In this document: positions 51,465 through 60,575 of the stretch, in pieces
How positions within the stretch are numbered: the stretch's first letter is position 1
Layout of the letters: every line of letters begins with the position of its first letter
DNA from: Bacteroidota bacterium
GTDB taxonomy: Bacteria; Bacteroidota; Ignavibacteria; UBA10030; UBA6906
Reading direction: 5' to 3'
Assembly (NCBI GenBank): GCA_030835135.1
Contig: JAUQWO010000083.1
Location: 1 to 64,000, forward strand
DNA: 64,000 bases
Translations under genes and position numbers: made by a program
The notes under the pieces: model-generated
Database searches by the model: none
Told to the model about the DNA's origin: nothing
The model's input: only the letters and a program-made list of their open reading frames with translations

Positions 51465-52055
51465 ATGCAGCGCGTCGCCCTTGCGGTCGTCACCCTCATG
51501 CTCGCCATCACCGGTGCCACCGCCCAGATCACCTGGAAACTCGACAATGCGCATAGCGCCGTCAGGTTCTCCGTCACCCATATGGTCATCGCCGAGGTCC
51601 CCGGTCACTTCCGTGAGTTCGACGTGACCTTCACGCAGAAGGACCCCGCGGATTTTGCCGGGAGCTCGCTCTCCGCGACCATCAAGACGGCCAGCATCAC
51701 GACGGACAACGAGGGACGCGACAAGCACCTCCGCGGTGACGACTTCTTCAATGCCGACATGTATCCGACGATCACCTTCACGAGCACCTCGTTCGAGAAG
51801 ACCGGCACGGATACCTATACCGTCAAGGGCACCCTCACCATCCGCGATGTCACGAAGCCGGTGGTCCTGCATGCCCGCTACACCGGCACCGTGAAGGATC
51901 CGTGGGGCAATACGAAGATCGGCTTCAAGGCGACCACCGCGATCAACCGTTTCGACTTCGGCGTGAAGTGGAACAAGGCGATCGAAGCCGGCGGACTGGT
52001 GGTCGGCGAGACGGTCGATATCACTCTCCTCATGGAATTCGCGCAGGCGAAGTAG
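51465..52055 (+). CDS. YceI-family periplasmic protein
   Basis: 196-residue exported lipocalin-like protein that binds isoprenoid or fatty-acyl chains. Seen: signal peptide MQRVALAVVTLMLAITGATAQ, WKLDNAHSAVRFSVTHMVIAEVPGHF near residue 24, DNEGRDKHLRGDDFFNADMYPTITFTSTS near 86 and GFKATTAINRFDFGVKWNKAIEAGGLVVG near 153, all hallmarks of YceI. ATG with AGGAG eight bases upstream. Likely controlled by the MarR protein encoded just before it. A terminator follows. Confidence 0.92.
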   Translation: MQRVALAVVTLMLAITGATAQITWKLDNAHSAVRFSVTHMVIAEVPGHFREFDVTFTQKDPADFAGSSLSATIKTASITTDNEGRDKHLRGDDFFNADMYPTITFTSTSFEKTGTDTYTVKGTLTIRDVTKPVVLHARYTGTVKDPWGNTKIGFKATTAINRFDFGVKWNKAIEAGGLVVGETVDITLLMEFAQAK

Positions 52056-52084
52056 TCCTCACACGGATCGCACGCCGTTCCGAC

Positions 52085-52116
52085 AGGGCGGAGGCACGTA
52101 GCATGGCCTCCGCCCT
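52085..52116 (+). terminator. Terminator of yceI
   Basis: Arms AGGGCGGAGGC (52085-52095) and GCCTCCGCCCT (52106-52116), ten-base loop, followed by CGCCGTTTCC. Confidence 0.65.
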
Positions 52117-52163
52117 CGCCGTTTCCTGCCGGCACCGTGCCATTTCTTTTCACCATGTTCCCT

Positions 52164-52192
52164 TTTCCTTTTCATCTTTCGTTTGATATATT
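52164..52192 (+). promoter_or_regulatory. Promoter of the HerA-like ATPase gene
   Basis: TATATT (52187-52192) followed by G, with TG one base upstream (extended -10). The -35 place has TTTCCT (52164-52169) at 17 bases, a weak match. The surrounding stretch is pyrimidine-rich. Confidence 0.5.
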
Positions 52193-52225
52193 GCGTTCTC
52201 TCACATTCACCCCAGAGGACCACGC

Positions 52226-53701
52226 ATGAGCGCCGCACCCGAACCCCTGCTCGTCGCCAAAGGCGACAAGGAAGTCTTTCTTCTCCCCTCCATGGCCAAC
52301 CGCCACGGGCTGATCGCTGGCGCGACCGGCACGGGCAAGACGGTCAGCCTTCAGGTGCTCGCGGAACACTTCAGCCGCATCGGGGTGCCGGTGTTCATGG
52401 CCGACGTCAAGGGCGACCTGTCGGGGATCTCGCGCGCAGGCGGCAGTAAACCGAAGATCGAGGAGCGCATCAAGCAGCTCGGTCTGACGGACTTCGCCTA
52501 CACCGCCTCGCCGGTCGTCTTCTGGGATGTGTTCGGTGACCAGGGCCACCCGGTCCGGGCAACGATCTCCGAAATGGGCCCGATGCTCCTGTCGCGCCTC
52601 CTGTCATTGAACGACACACAGTCCGGTGTGCTGACGATGGTCTTCAAGATCGCGGATGACAACGGCCTGTTGCTGCTCGATCTCAAGGACCTGCGCGCGA
52701 TGCTGGAACACGTGGGAGACAATGCGTCGGACTACAAGACGAGCTATGGGAATGTGTCGGCCGCCAGCATCGGTGCGATCCAGCGGGGTCTGCTCGGACT
52801 CGAGGAACAGGGAGCGGACAAGTTCTTCGCGGAGCCTGCCCTCGATCTGGAGGACCTGATCCAGACCGACGGTTCGGGGCGCGGGATCGTCAACATCCTC
52901 GCCGCGGACAAGCTCCTGTTGTCGCCCCAGCTCTATGCAACGTTCCTTCTCTGGATGCTCGCTGAGCTGTTCGAACGTCTGCCGGAGGTGGGGGATGCGG
53001 AGAAGCCGAAGCTCGTCTTCTTCTTCGACGAAGCCCATCTGCTGTTCAACGACGCGCCGAAGCCCCTGCTCACGAAGATCGAGCAGGTCGTCCGGCTTGT
53101 CCGTTCCAAAGGTGTCGGCGTCTACTTCATCAGTCAGAACCCGCTGGACATTCCCGACGTGGTGCTCGGCCAGCTCGGCAACCGCGTGCAGCACGCGCTC
53201 CGGGCGTTCACGCCGCGTGACCAGAAGGCCGTGAAGGCGGCGGCGGAGACGTTCCGCGCGAACCCCGGACTCGACGTCGAGAAGGCGATCATGGAACTCG
53301 GTGTCGGCGAGGCACTCGTGTCGTTCCTCGATGCGAAGGGGACCCCGGGAATGGTCGAACGCGCCCTCGTCTGTCCGCCCCACGGCCAGATCGGGCCCGT
53401 GACGCCGGAACAGCGCGCAGCGATCATCAAGGGTTCCGTGCTGTACGGACACTACGAACAACTGGTGGACCGGGAGTCGGCGTATGAGAAGCTGAAGTCC
53501 CGCGTGGCAGAATCGGCCCCGGCGCCGATGCAGACGCGTGGCGACGAACCGATCCCGGTGCCAAAGAAGCGCGCCGGCCGTGAACCCGAATCGATCATGG
53601 CATCGATGGCGAAGAGTGCCCTCCGCGCCGCCGGCACGCAGATCGGCAGGGAAGTGATCCGGGGCGTTCTGGGGTCGATCCTGGGTGGAAGAAGGCGGTA
53701 G
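52226..53701 (+). CDS. HerA-like ATPase (DUF853 / helicase HerA-like C-terminal family)
   Basis: 491-residue soluble ATPase of the HerA/FtsK superfamily. Seen: Walker [15 protein letters not shown] near residue 31, [12 protein letters not shown] near 55, Walker [16 protein letters not shown] near 262, and an Arg-finger-type region [18 protein letters not shown] near 295; the tail is basic and disordered ([14 protein letters not shown]). Unlike archaeal HerA, no NurA nuclease gene is adjacent. The DUF853 family occurs singly in many bacteria with unknown role; DNA translocation is likely, but not shown. ATG with GAGG upstream; monocistronic. Confidence 0.8.
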   Translation: MSAAPEPLLVAKGDKEVFLLPSMANRHGLIAGATGTGKTVSLQVLAEHFSRIGVPVFMADVKGDLSGISRAGGSKPKIEERIKQLGLTDFAYTASPVVFWDVFGDQGHPVRATISEMGPMLLSRLLSLNDTQSGVLTMVFKIADDNGLLLLDLKDLRAMLEHVGDNASDYKTSYGNVSAASIGAIQRGLLGLEEQGADKFFAEPALDLEDLIQTDGSGRGIVNILAADKLLLSPQLYATFLLWMLAELFERLPEVGDAEKPKLVFFFDEAHLLFNDAPKPLLTKIEQVVRLVRSKGVGVYFISQNPLDIPDVVLGQLGNRVQHALRAFTPRDQKAVKAAAETFRANPGLDVEKAIMELGVGEALVSFLDAKGTPGMVERALVCPPHGQIGPVTPEQRAAIIKGSVLYGHYEQLVDRESAYEKLKSRVAESAPAPMQTRGDEPIPVPKKRAGREPESIMASMAKSALRAAGTQIGREVIRGVLGSILGGRRR

Positions 53702-53743
53702 GAGCAATGAAACGGGATGAGACCAGAACGAAGAACGAGTGAC

Positions 53744-53761
53744 GAAGAGGAAGAGGAAGAG
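53744..53761. repeat. (GAAGAG)3 tandem repeat
   Basis: Three perfect six-base units in the purine-rich gap after the HerA-like gene, 53702-53866. No coding function is apparent. Confidence 0.5.
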
Positions 53762-53800
53762 GAAAGGGATCACGGGGGCGAGAGAAGCTCCCTGGAACAG

Positions 53801-53826
53801 AGAAGCCCGCTTGCGCGGGCTCTTCT
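53801..53826. terminator. Terminator between convergent HerA-like and pckA genes
   Basis: AGAAGCCCGC (53801-53810), loop TTGC, GCGGGCTCTTCT (53815-53826): six GC pairs plus four outer pairs with a two-base bulge, then T/G-rich sequence. Could serve both strands. Confidence 0.6.
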
Positions 53827-53866
53827 GTGAGAGAGGTGGAGTCCTCTCTGCATTGTTCTCTCTTCT

Positions 53867-55503
<1,637 letters not shown>

Positions 55504-55507
<4 letters not shown>

Positions 55508-56721
55508 AGCCAGTCCCGTGTCAATTTGCGTTCGCCGATATAGATCTCGTTCGGAGCGGAGGGATCCAGCGCCCACTTGATGCGCTCGATGCCCTGCTTG
55601 ATGTCCTTCACCGTTGTGGCGTAGCTCAGCCGGAGGTGGCCCTCCATGCCGAACTCCTTGCCCGGAACGGTCACGACGAGTGCCTTCTTCAGGAGGAACT
55701 GCGAGAGTTCGACGGAACTCTTGTTGTACGCACGGAAATCCGGCAGGGCATAGTATGTCCCCTCCGGTGGGATGATCCGGACCCCATCGAACGCCCGCAA
55801 CTCCTGCACCATCACGTTCCGGTTGTTCTCGAGGGTCATGCGCAGGGTCTCGACGACACTCTGGAGTCCGATGAGGGCGCCCTCGGCGGCTGCCTGGAGG
55901 ATCACCGATGTGCAGGAGGTGGTCTGCGCCTGGACGTTCGTCATGACCTCCACGATCTTCCGGGGGGCAACGACCCAGCCGATGCGGAACCCGGTCATGC
56001 CATACAGTTTGGAGATGCCGTTGATCGAGATCACCTTCGTGGAGTCCAGGTCCTTCGTCGTGAAGCTGTACGCCGATGCAGGGCGCTTCCCATCGAACAC
56101 CAGGCGGTGATAGATGTCGTCCATGATGAGATAGATGCCCTTGCGCTCACACAGCTCGACGAGCTGTCCGATCAGCTCCGGCGGGTAGATGGCACCCGAC
56201 GGGTTGTTCGGGCTGTTCACGATGATCGCCTTGGTGTACGAACTGATCGCGCGCTCGATGTCCGCCAGGCGGGGAACGAACGTGCCGTCCTCCGGCGTCA
56301 CGATCACCGGCACGCCGTACACCATCTTGATCATTTCGGGATAGCTGACCCAGTACGGGGCGAGGACGATGACCTCTTCCTGCGGGTTGACGAGCGTGAA
56401 GAGGAGGTTGAACAGGGCCTGCTTCGCACCCGCGGAGACGAGGACGTTCTCCGGGGCGGCGATCCGGTCGTAGTTCTCCTCCGTATACCGAATGATCGCT
56501 TTGCGCAGCGACGGGATGCCCTCGGTGGGCGTGTACTTGATGTCGCCGGTGTTCAGCTTTGCCGCGGAACTCAGGATCGCGTTGATCGGAGCGCGGTTCT
56601 TCGGTTCTCCGGCGCCGAGGTGGATGACCGCTTCGCCACGCTCCCGGAGCAGGCGAGCCTGTTCATTGAGCGCGAGGGTTGGACTTTCGGCGATGGATCG
56701 TGCCAATTGACTGATGCTCAT
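55504..56721 (-). CDS. Aspartate aminotransferase (class I PLP aminotransferase)
   Basis: 405-residue fold-type-I aminotransferase. Seen: SPTLALNEQARLLRERGEAVIHLGAGEP near residue 13, KYTPTEGIPSLRKAI near 61, VNSPNNPSGAIYPPE near 167, DDIYHRLVF near 200, the PLP-Lys in INGISKLYGMTGFRIGW near 234, and the substrate-binding Arg in GHLRLSYATT near 370. Sequence fits the AspC/prephenate-aminotransferase subgroup Ib. ATG with AGGAGG eleven bases upstream and a promoter at 56806-56834. Being joined to pckA, its likely role is aspartate-oxaloacetate exchange. Confidence 0.88.
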
Positions 56722-57073
56722 GCGTACATTCGCCTCCTGATGACGTTGGATTTGGAACTAGGAGAGCAACGTGTGAAGGGTAGAAGAACGGGGTGCCAGT
56801 GATGAAAGTTACCGAAATCACTTCTGGGAAGCAACCATGCGGGAGGGAACTGTCAGGGGGCTTCTGCTGAAAGATTCAACGGCCGCGAGAATGGCCAAAT
56901 GTGGCCGCCTGCATGAAGTTATTCCCACCTCGTCGTGCGCTCCGGTTCGAAGATGTCAAATCTGCAAAGTATTTGTGCTGTGACGCTTGGCATTCTGCTT
57001 GCAGGCAACAGAGCGATAGGTGTACCGGGGGATCCGACATCACCTTGCTCACTCAATTGCGGAGGTAGTACCC
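56722..57073. other. Divergent intergenic region between the aminotransferase and the vWA lipoprotein
   Basis: 352 bases. It holds the aminotransferase promoter (56806-56834) and the ribosome site GGAGG at 57061. For the plus-strand gene only a weak TTCGAA (56946-56951), 18 bases, TATTTG (56970-56975) is seen. A TGGCC...GGCCA-type repeat lies near 56893. No tRNA or small gene is apparent. Confidence 0.45.
56806..56834 (-). promoter_or_regulatory. Promoter of the aspartate aminotransferase-pckA operon
   Basis: Minus-strand TTGCTT (56834-56829), 17-base spacer, TAACTT (56811-56806). About 85 bases before the ATG at 56721. Confidence 0.6.
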
Positions 57074-58114
57074 ATGAAGAACATTTGGTCCATGCTGTTG
57101 CTCGTGATCACGATGATCAGCCTGCTTGTCACGGTCGGCGGATGCAGCAAAGACGACGATGGTCCCTCGGGGCCGGGCGTCTCGTCGATCTCCGCCAATG
57201 GCACGCTCGCGCCAACGTCACGGACCCAGGCGCAGGGCACCATGTTCGTGACCGACCAGGATGGGAACGCGATCACCGGTCTGACTGCGGCGAACATCAC
57301 CGCTCGCATGCGCTGGGGGACGGCGAAGGTGACGGTCGCCGACTCTCTCACCGGCGCCATCATTCTGCAAACGTTGTCCCAGTCCGGAAAGAGCATCGCC
57401 GCGGCGATGACCATGGACTACAGCGGGAGCATGTACTGGGGCCCGTACGACTCCACGGCCCAGCGGTATCTGACGATCAAGAATATGGAGACCGCGGTGA
57501 AGACCTTCGTGACGGCGATGGGGACATCGGACCGCGCGGAGATCATCAAGTTCGGCGATCTTGCCAGGATCAACGTCATCCAGCCGTTCACATCGGACAA
57601 GGCGCTGCTGACCCGCGCCGCGGACACGTTGTCCTTCGATCGGGGCATGACCGCACTGTACAGCTCGATCGTCCGCGGTGTCATGGATGCGTCCGGACAG
57701 TCTTCCTCGAGTTATGCCCGGGCCGTGATCGCCTTCACGGATGGTGGCGAGAACGACTCGAACGTGCCGCGGGACTCCATCTTCCGCGCATCGCGCCGGC
57801 ATGCGATCCCGGTGTACACGGTCGGGCTCTTCGACAGCAGCTACCACTCCACGCCTCCCGGTGCGTACAGCTCGGAGAGGGACCTGGTCGAGATCGCCGA
57901 CAGCACCGGCGGGTTCTATTTCTATGCGCCGAATGCAGCGCAACTGGTCCAGATCTACCAGCGTATCAGCGGACAGCTGAGCAACGCGTATGCGATCACG
58001 ATCAACTGGCCTGGCACGAACCTGCCGCCGGCCGGGACCGTCGTGAGCGTCACGATCACCATCTCGTACAGCGGATTCACCTCAACCTTCACGCGCACCT
58101 ACACCATGCCGTAG
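57074..58114 (+). CDS. von Willebrand factor A-domain lipoprotein
   Basis: 346-residue predicted lipoprotein. Seen: signal MKNIWSMLLLVITMISLLVTVGGC with lipobox VGGC, an acidic linker (SKDDDGPSGPG) that may favour surface exposure in Bacteroidota-type export, an Ig-like segment, and a vWA domain with MIDAS residues DYSGS in MTMDYSGSM near residue 114, Thr in GMTALYSS near 193 and Asp in AFTDGGENDS near 220. vWA domains bind ligands through a metal ion; partner unknown. ATG with GGAGG eight bases upstream. A strong terminator follows. Confidence 0.8.
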   Translation: MKNIWSMLLLVITMISLLVTVGGCSKDDDGPSGPGVSSISANGTLAPTSRTQAQGTMFVTDQDGNAITGLTAANITARMRWGTAKVTVADSLTGAIILQTLSQSGKSIAAAMTMDYSGSMYWGPYDSTAQRYLTIKNMETAVKTFVTAMGTSDRAEIIKFGDLARINVIQPFTSDKALLTRAADTLSFDRGMTALYSSIVRGVMDASGQSSSSYARAVIAFTDGGENDSNVPRDSIFRASRRHAIPVYTVGLFDSSYHSTPPGAYSSERDLVEIADSTGGFYFYAPNAAQLVQIYQRISGQLSNAYAITINWPGTNLPPAGTVVSVTITISYSGFTSTFTRTYTMP

Positions 58115-58140
58115 GTGCGGCACGCGGCATCCGCTCCGGA

Positions 58141-58174
58141 AACCGGCCCCCGTCTTGGCGGGGGCCGGTTTTTT
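58141..58174 (+). terminator. Strong terminator of the vWA lipoprotein gene
   Basis: Perfect 12-base arms AACCGGCCCCCG (58141-58152) and CGGGGGCCGGTT (58159-58170), loop TCTTGG, followed directly by TTTT. Confidence 0.92.
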
Positions 58175-58183
58175 GCGTATATT
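58155..58183 (+). promoter_or_regulatory. Promoter of glnA, overlapping the preceding terminator
   Basis: TTGGCG (58155-58160) lies in the loop and right arm of the terminator hairpin; after exactly 17 bases comes TATATT (58178-58183) followed by G. The glnA ATG is 50 bases downstream. Confidence 0.6.
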
Positions 58184-58232
58184 GTTCCACCGGTAACGCC
58201 TGTTCTGCTGCAACCCCCCAGTGGAGATCCCC

Positions 58233-59615
58233 ATGTCACAACGCCTTGTGCAGGAGTGCAACGCGCTCATCAAGCGCCACAAGATCGAGATGATCGATCT
58301 GAAGTGCATCGACCTCGCCGGTGCACTGCATCATATCTCACTTCCGGTCCACCCCGGACTCCTTCAGCGGCTGCTGGATGAAGGCGTCGGGTTCGATGGG
58401 TCGAGCTACGGATTCCGGAAGGTCGAGAACAGCGACATGATCATGATCCCGGACCTGAAGACCGCGGTGCTGGACCCGTTCCGCACCATGCCCACGCTGA
58501 GCTTTTACGCGAACATCTTCCTCACCGATGAAGCCCGGACGCCGTTCTCGCAGGATGGCCGCGCGATCGCCGTGCGGGCGGAGCACTTGCTGCGCGAGGC
58601 CGTCGGCGTCGATACCTCGCTCTGGGGTCCGGAGTTCGAATTCTACATCTTCTCGCGCGTCCGGTTCGATACGCGCACATCCTCCTCCTTCTACGAAGTG
58701 GAACATGCCGAGGAGTTCTTCAAGAACGCGTATCACGCGGCGAATCCGTTCGATGTCTACGACGATTTCCGCGACGACGCCTGCGCGCTCCTCAAGCGGT
58801 TCGGCATCAAAGTGAAGTATCATCATCATGAGACGGGAGAGCGCGGGCAGCAGGAGATCGAGACGCACTTTGCCGATCTGCTTACGACCGCGGACAATAT
58901 CATCACCGCGAAGTATGCGCTCTTCAACTTCGCGCGGCAGCGCGACCTGTTCATCACGTTCATGCCGAAGCCGATGTACCAGCAGGCGGGGAACGGGATG
59001 CACCTGCACCTGTTCCTGACGAAGGATGGCAAGAATGCCTTCTACCAGAAGGGAGAATACGGGAATGTGAATGCGCTGGGGCGCTACTTCATCGGCGGCC
59101 TCCTCAAGCACGCGCCGGCCCTCTCGGCGTTCACCAACCCGTCCACGAACTCGTACAAGCGCCTCGTGCCGGGCTTCGAAGCCCCCGTCGCGCTCACGTA
59201 TGGCATGGGGAATCGGGCCTCCGCGATCCGCATCCCGAAGTACGTCTCCAATCCCGCCGAGACCCGGTTTGAGTACCGTCCGCCCGATGCCACTGCGAAC
59301 CCGTATCTGTGTCTCTCCGCGATGCTCCTTGCAGGGATCGACGGCATCCGGAAGAAGATCGATCCGGTGAAAGAAGGCTACGGGCCCTTCGACAAGAACA
59401 TCCACGACGACTCGGCGCGAGAACACATCCAGTTCCTCCCGCGGAACCTGGATGAGGCGCTCGACGCGCTCGCCGCGGACCAGGCGTTCCTCAAGCACGG
59501 TGACGTGTTCAGCCAGGAGCTGATCGACCAGTGGGTGAAGCTGAAGGAACAGGAGATCAAGTCCATCGGGACCATGCCCCATCCGTTCGAATACAAAATG
59601 TACTTCAATCTCTAG
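58233..59615 (+). CDS. glnA: Glutamine synthetase type I
   Basis: 460-residue dodecameric enzyme making glutamine from glutamate, ammonium and ATP. Seen: VGFDGSSYGFRKVENSDM near residue 52, WGPEFEFYIF near 131 with metal-binding Glu residues, GNGMHLHLFL near 253 with the ATP-site His, NPSTNSYKRLVPGFEAPV near 304 with the ammonium/glutamate site, and ETRFEYRPPDATANPYLCLSAML near 347. In the place of the adenylylated Tyr of enteric enzymes (KNLYDLPPEE) the sequence is KNIHDDSAREH, so that control is not possible. ATG with GGAG seven bases upstream. Confidence 0.93.
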   Translation: MSQRLVQECNALIKRHKIEMIDLKCIDLAGALHHISLPVHPGLLQRLLDEGVGFDGSSYGFRKVENSDMIMIPDLKTAVLDPFRTMPTLSFYANIFLTDEARTPFSQDGRAIAVRAEHLLREAVGVDTSLWGPEFEFYIFSRVRFDTRTSSSFYEVEHAEEFFKNAYHAANPFDVYDDFRDDACALLKRFGIKVKYHHHETGERGQQEIETHFADLLTTADNIITAKYALFNFARQRDLFITFMPKPMYQQAGNGMHLHLFLTKDGKNAFYQKGEYGNVNALGRYFIGGLLKHAPALSAFTNPSTNSYKRLVPGFEAPVALTYGMGNRASAIRIPKYVSNPAETRFEYRPPDATANPYLCLSAMLLAGIDGIRKKIDPVKEGYGPFDKNIHDDSAREHIQFLPRNLDEALDALAADQAFLKHGDVFSQELIDQWVKLKEQEIKSIGTMPHPFEYKMYFNL

Positions 59616-59623
59616 GAAGGACC

Positions 59624-60559
59624 ATGCAGATGCGGACAGCGTTGTTCTGGACACTTGCCGTGGTGGTCACCCTTGCTTCAGGTCTCTACCAGCGGCGGAC
59701 GGGACCGACGTACCCGCTCTCGGGCACGGCCGAACTTGCCGGCCAGACGATCGAGTATTCCTTGCCGCGGAGCCACGGGGGTGATGGGGATCAGGAGATC
59801 CGCATACCGACGGGTGAAGTTCCGGTGACGGGCACGATGGAATGGAAGCGCCACAAGACGAAGGACGCCTGGGTGATGGTGGACATGACCGCGGCGGGCG
59901 GTGCGCTCGTGGCGAACCTCCCGCACCAGCCGCCGGCGGGGAAACTGGACTACCGGATCACGCTGCGGTCCGGCGAAGCGACAGTGCATCTGCCCTCCGA
60001 GGGTGGCGTGGTCATCCGATTCCGCGGCGATGTGCCCGCGGCGGTCCTTGTGACGCATGTCGCCGTGATGTTCCTCAGCATGCTGTTCTCGGTGAGGGCG
60101 GGACTGGAATTGTGGGGGACCGGCAAGAACCTGAAGCCGATGATGTATGTCACGCTGGTGCTGATGGGGATCGGTGGACTGATCCTCGGTCCGATCGTGC
60201 AGAAATATGCATTCGACGCGTACTGGACGGGCTGGCCCTTCGGGCATGACATGACGGACAACAAGACGCTCGCGGCGTTCCTTGCGTGGGGTGTTGCCGT
60301 GGTGATGCTCCACCGCGGGAAGCATCCCGCGCGGTGGGCATGCGGTGCAGCCCTGGTGACCCTCATCGTGTTCCTGATCCCGCACAGCGTGCTGGGGTCG
60401 GAATTGAACTACGAAGAGATGGACAAGGCCGGAAAGCCGGCAGGCGCAGTGATCCCCGTGCCGGTGGAGACCCGGCGTCCGGACGTCTGCGTACGCAGGA
60501 TGCAGAGCGTCCCGCTGATCACCGTTCGTGAACCCATTCCTGTGGCTACGACGGCGTGA
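59624..60559 (+). CDS. Membrane protein of unknown function, downstream of glnA
   Basis: 311-residue protein. Seen: an N-terminal hydrophobic helix (ALFWTLAVVVTLASGLYQ), an extracytoplasmic beta-rich domain to about residue 135 (YPLSGTAELAGQTIEYSLPRSHGG, TGTMEWKRHKTKDAWVMVDM, RSGEATVHLP), then four hydrophobic helices (AAVLVTHVAVMFLSMLFSV, MMYVTLVLMGIGGLILGPIV, TLAAFLAWGVAVVMLH, WACGAALVTLIVFLIPHSVLG) with WPFGHDMTDNK between two of them. The family is not known to me. ATG with GGAAGG five bases upstream, nine bases after glnA, so likely co-transcribed. Confidence 0.7.
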   Translation: MQMRTALFWTLAVVVTLASGLYQRRTGPTYPLSGTAELAGQTIEYSLPRSHGGDGDQEIRIPTGEVPVTGTMEWKRHKTKDAWVMVDMTAAGGALVANLPHQPPAGKLDYRITLRSGEATVHLPSEGGVVIRFRGDVPAAVLVTHVAVMFLSMLFSVRAGLELWGTGKNLKPMMYVTLVLMGIGGLILGPIVQKYAFDAYWTGWPFGHDMTDNKTLAAFLAWGVAVVMLHRGKHPARWACGAALVTLIVFLIPHSVLGSELNYEEMDKAGKPAGAVIPVPVETRRPDVCVRRMQSVPLITVREPIPVATTA

Positions 60560-60575
60560 CCTTCGAGCAGCCGTC

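Noticed and set aside
56935-56960. GGTTCGAAG resembling a tRNA T-loop
   Set aside because: No acceptor stem, D-arm or anticodon arm can be drawn around it, and the pairing needed for a T-stem is absent.
56935-58293. 452-codon frame overlapping the vWA lipoprotein gene in another phase
   Set aside because: It runs through the strong terminator at 58141 and encodes no recognisable segment, while the other phase gives a lipobox and MIDAS motif.
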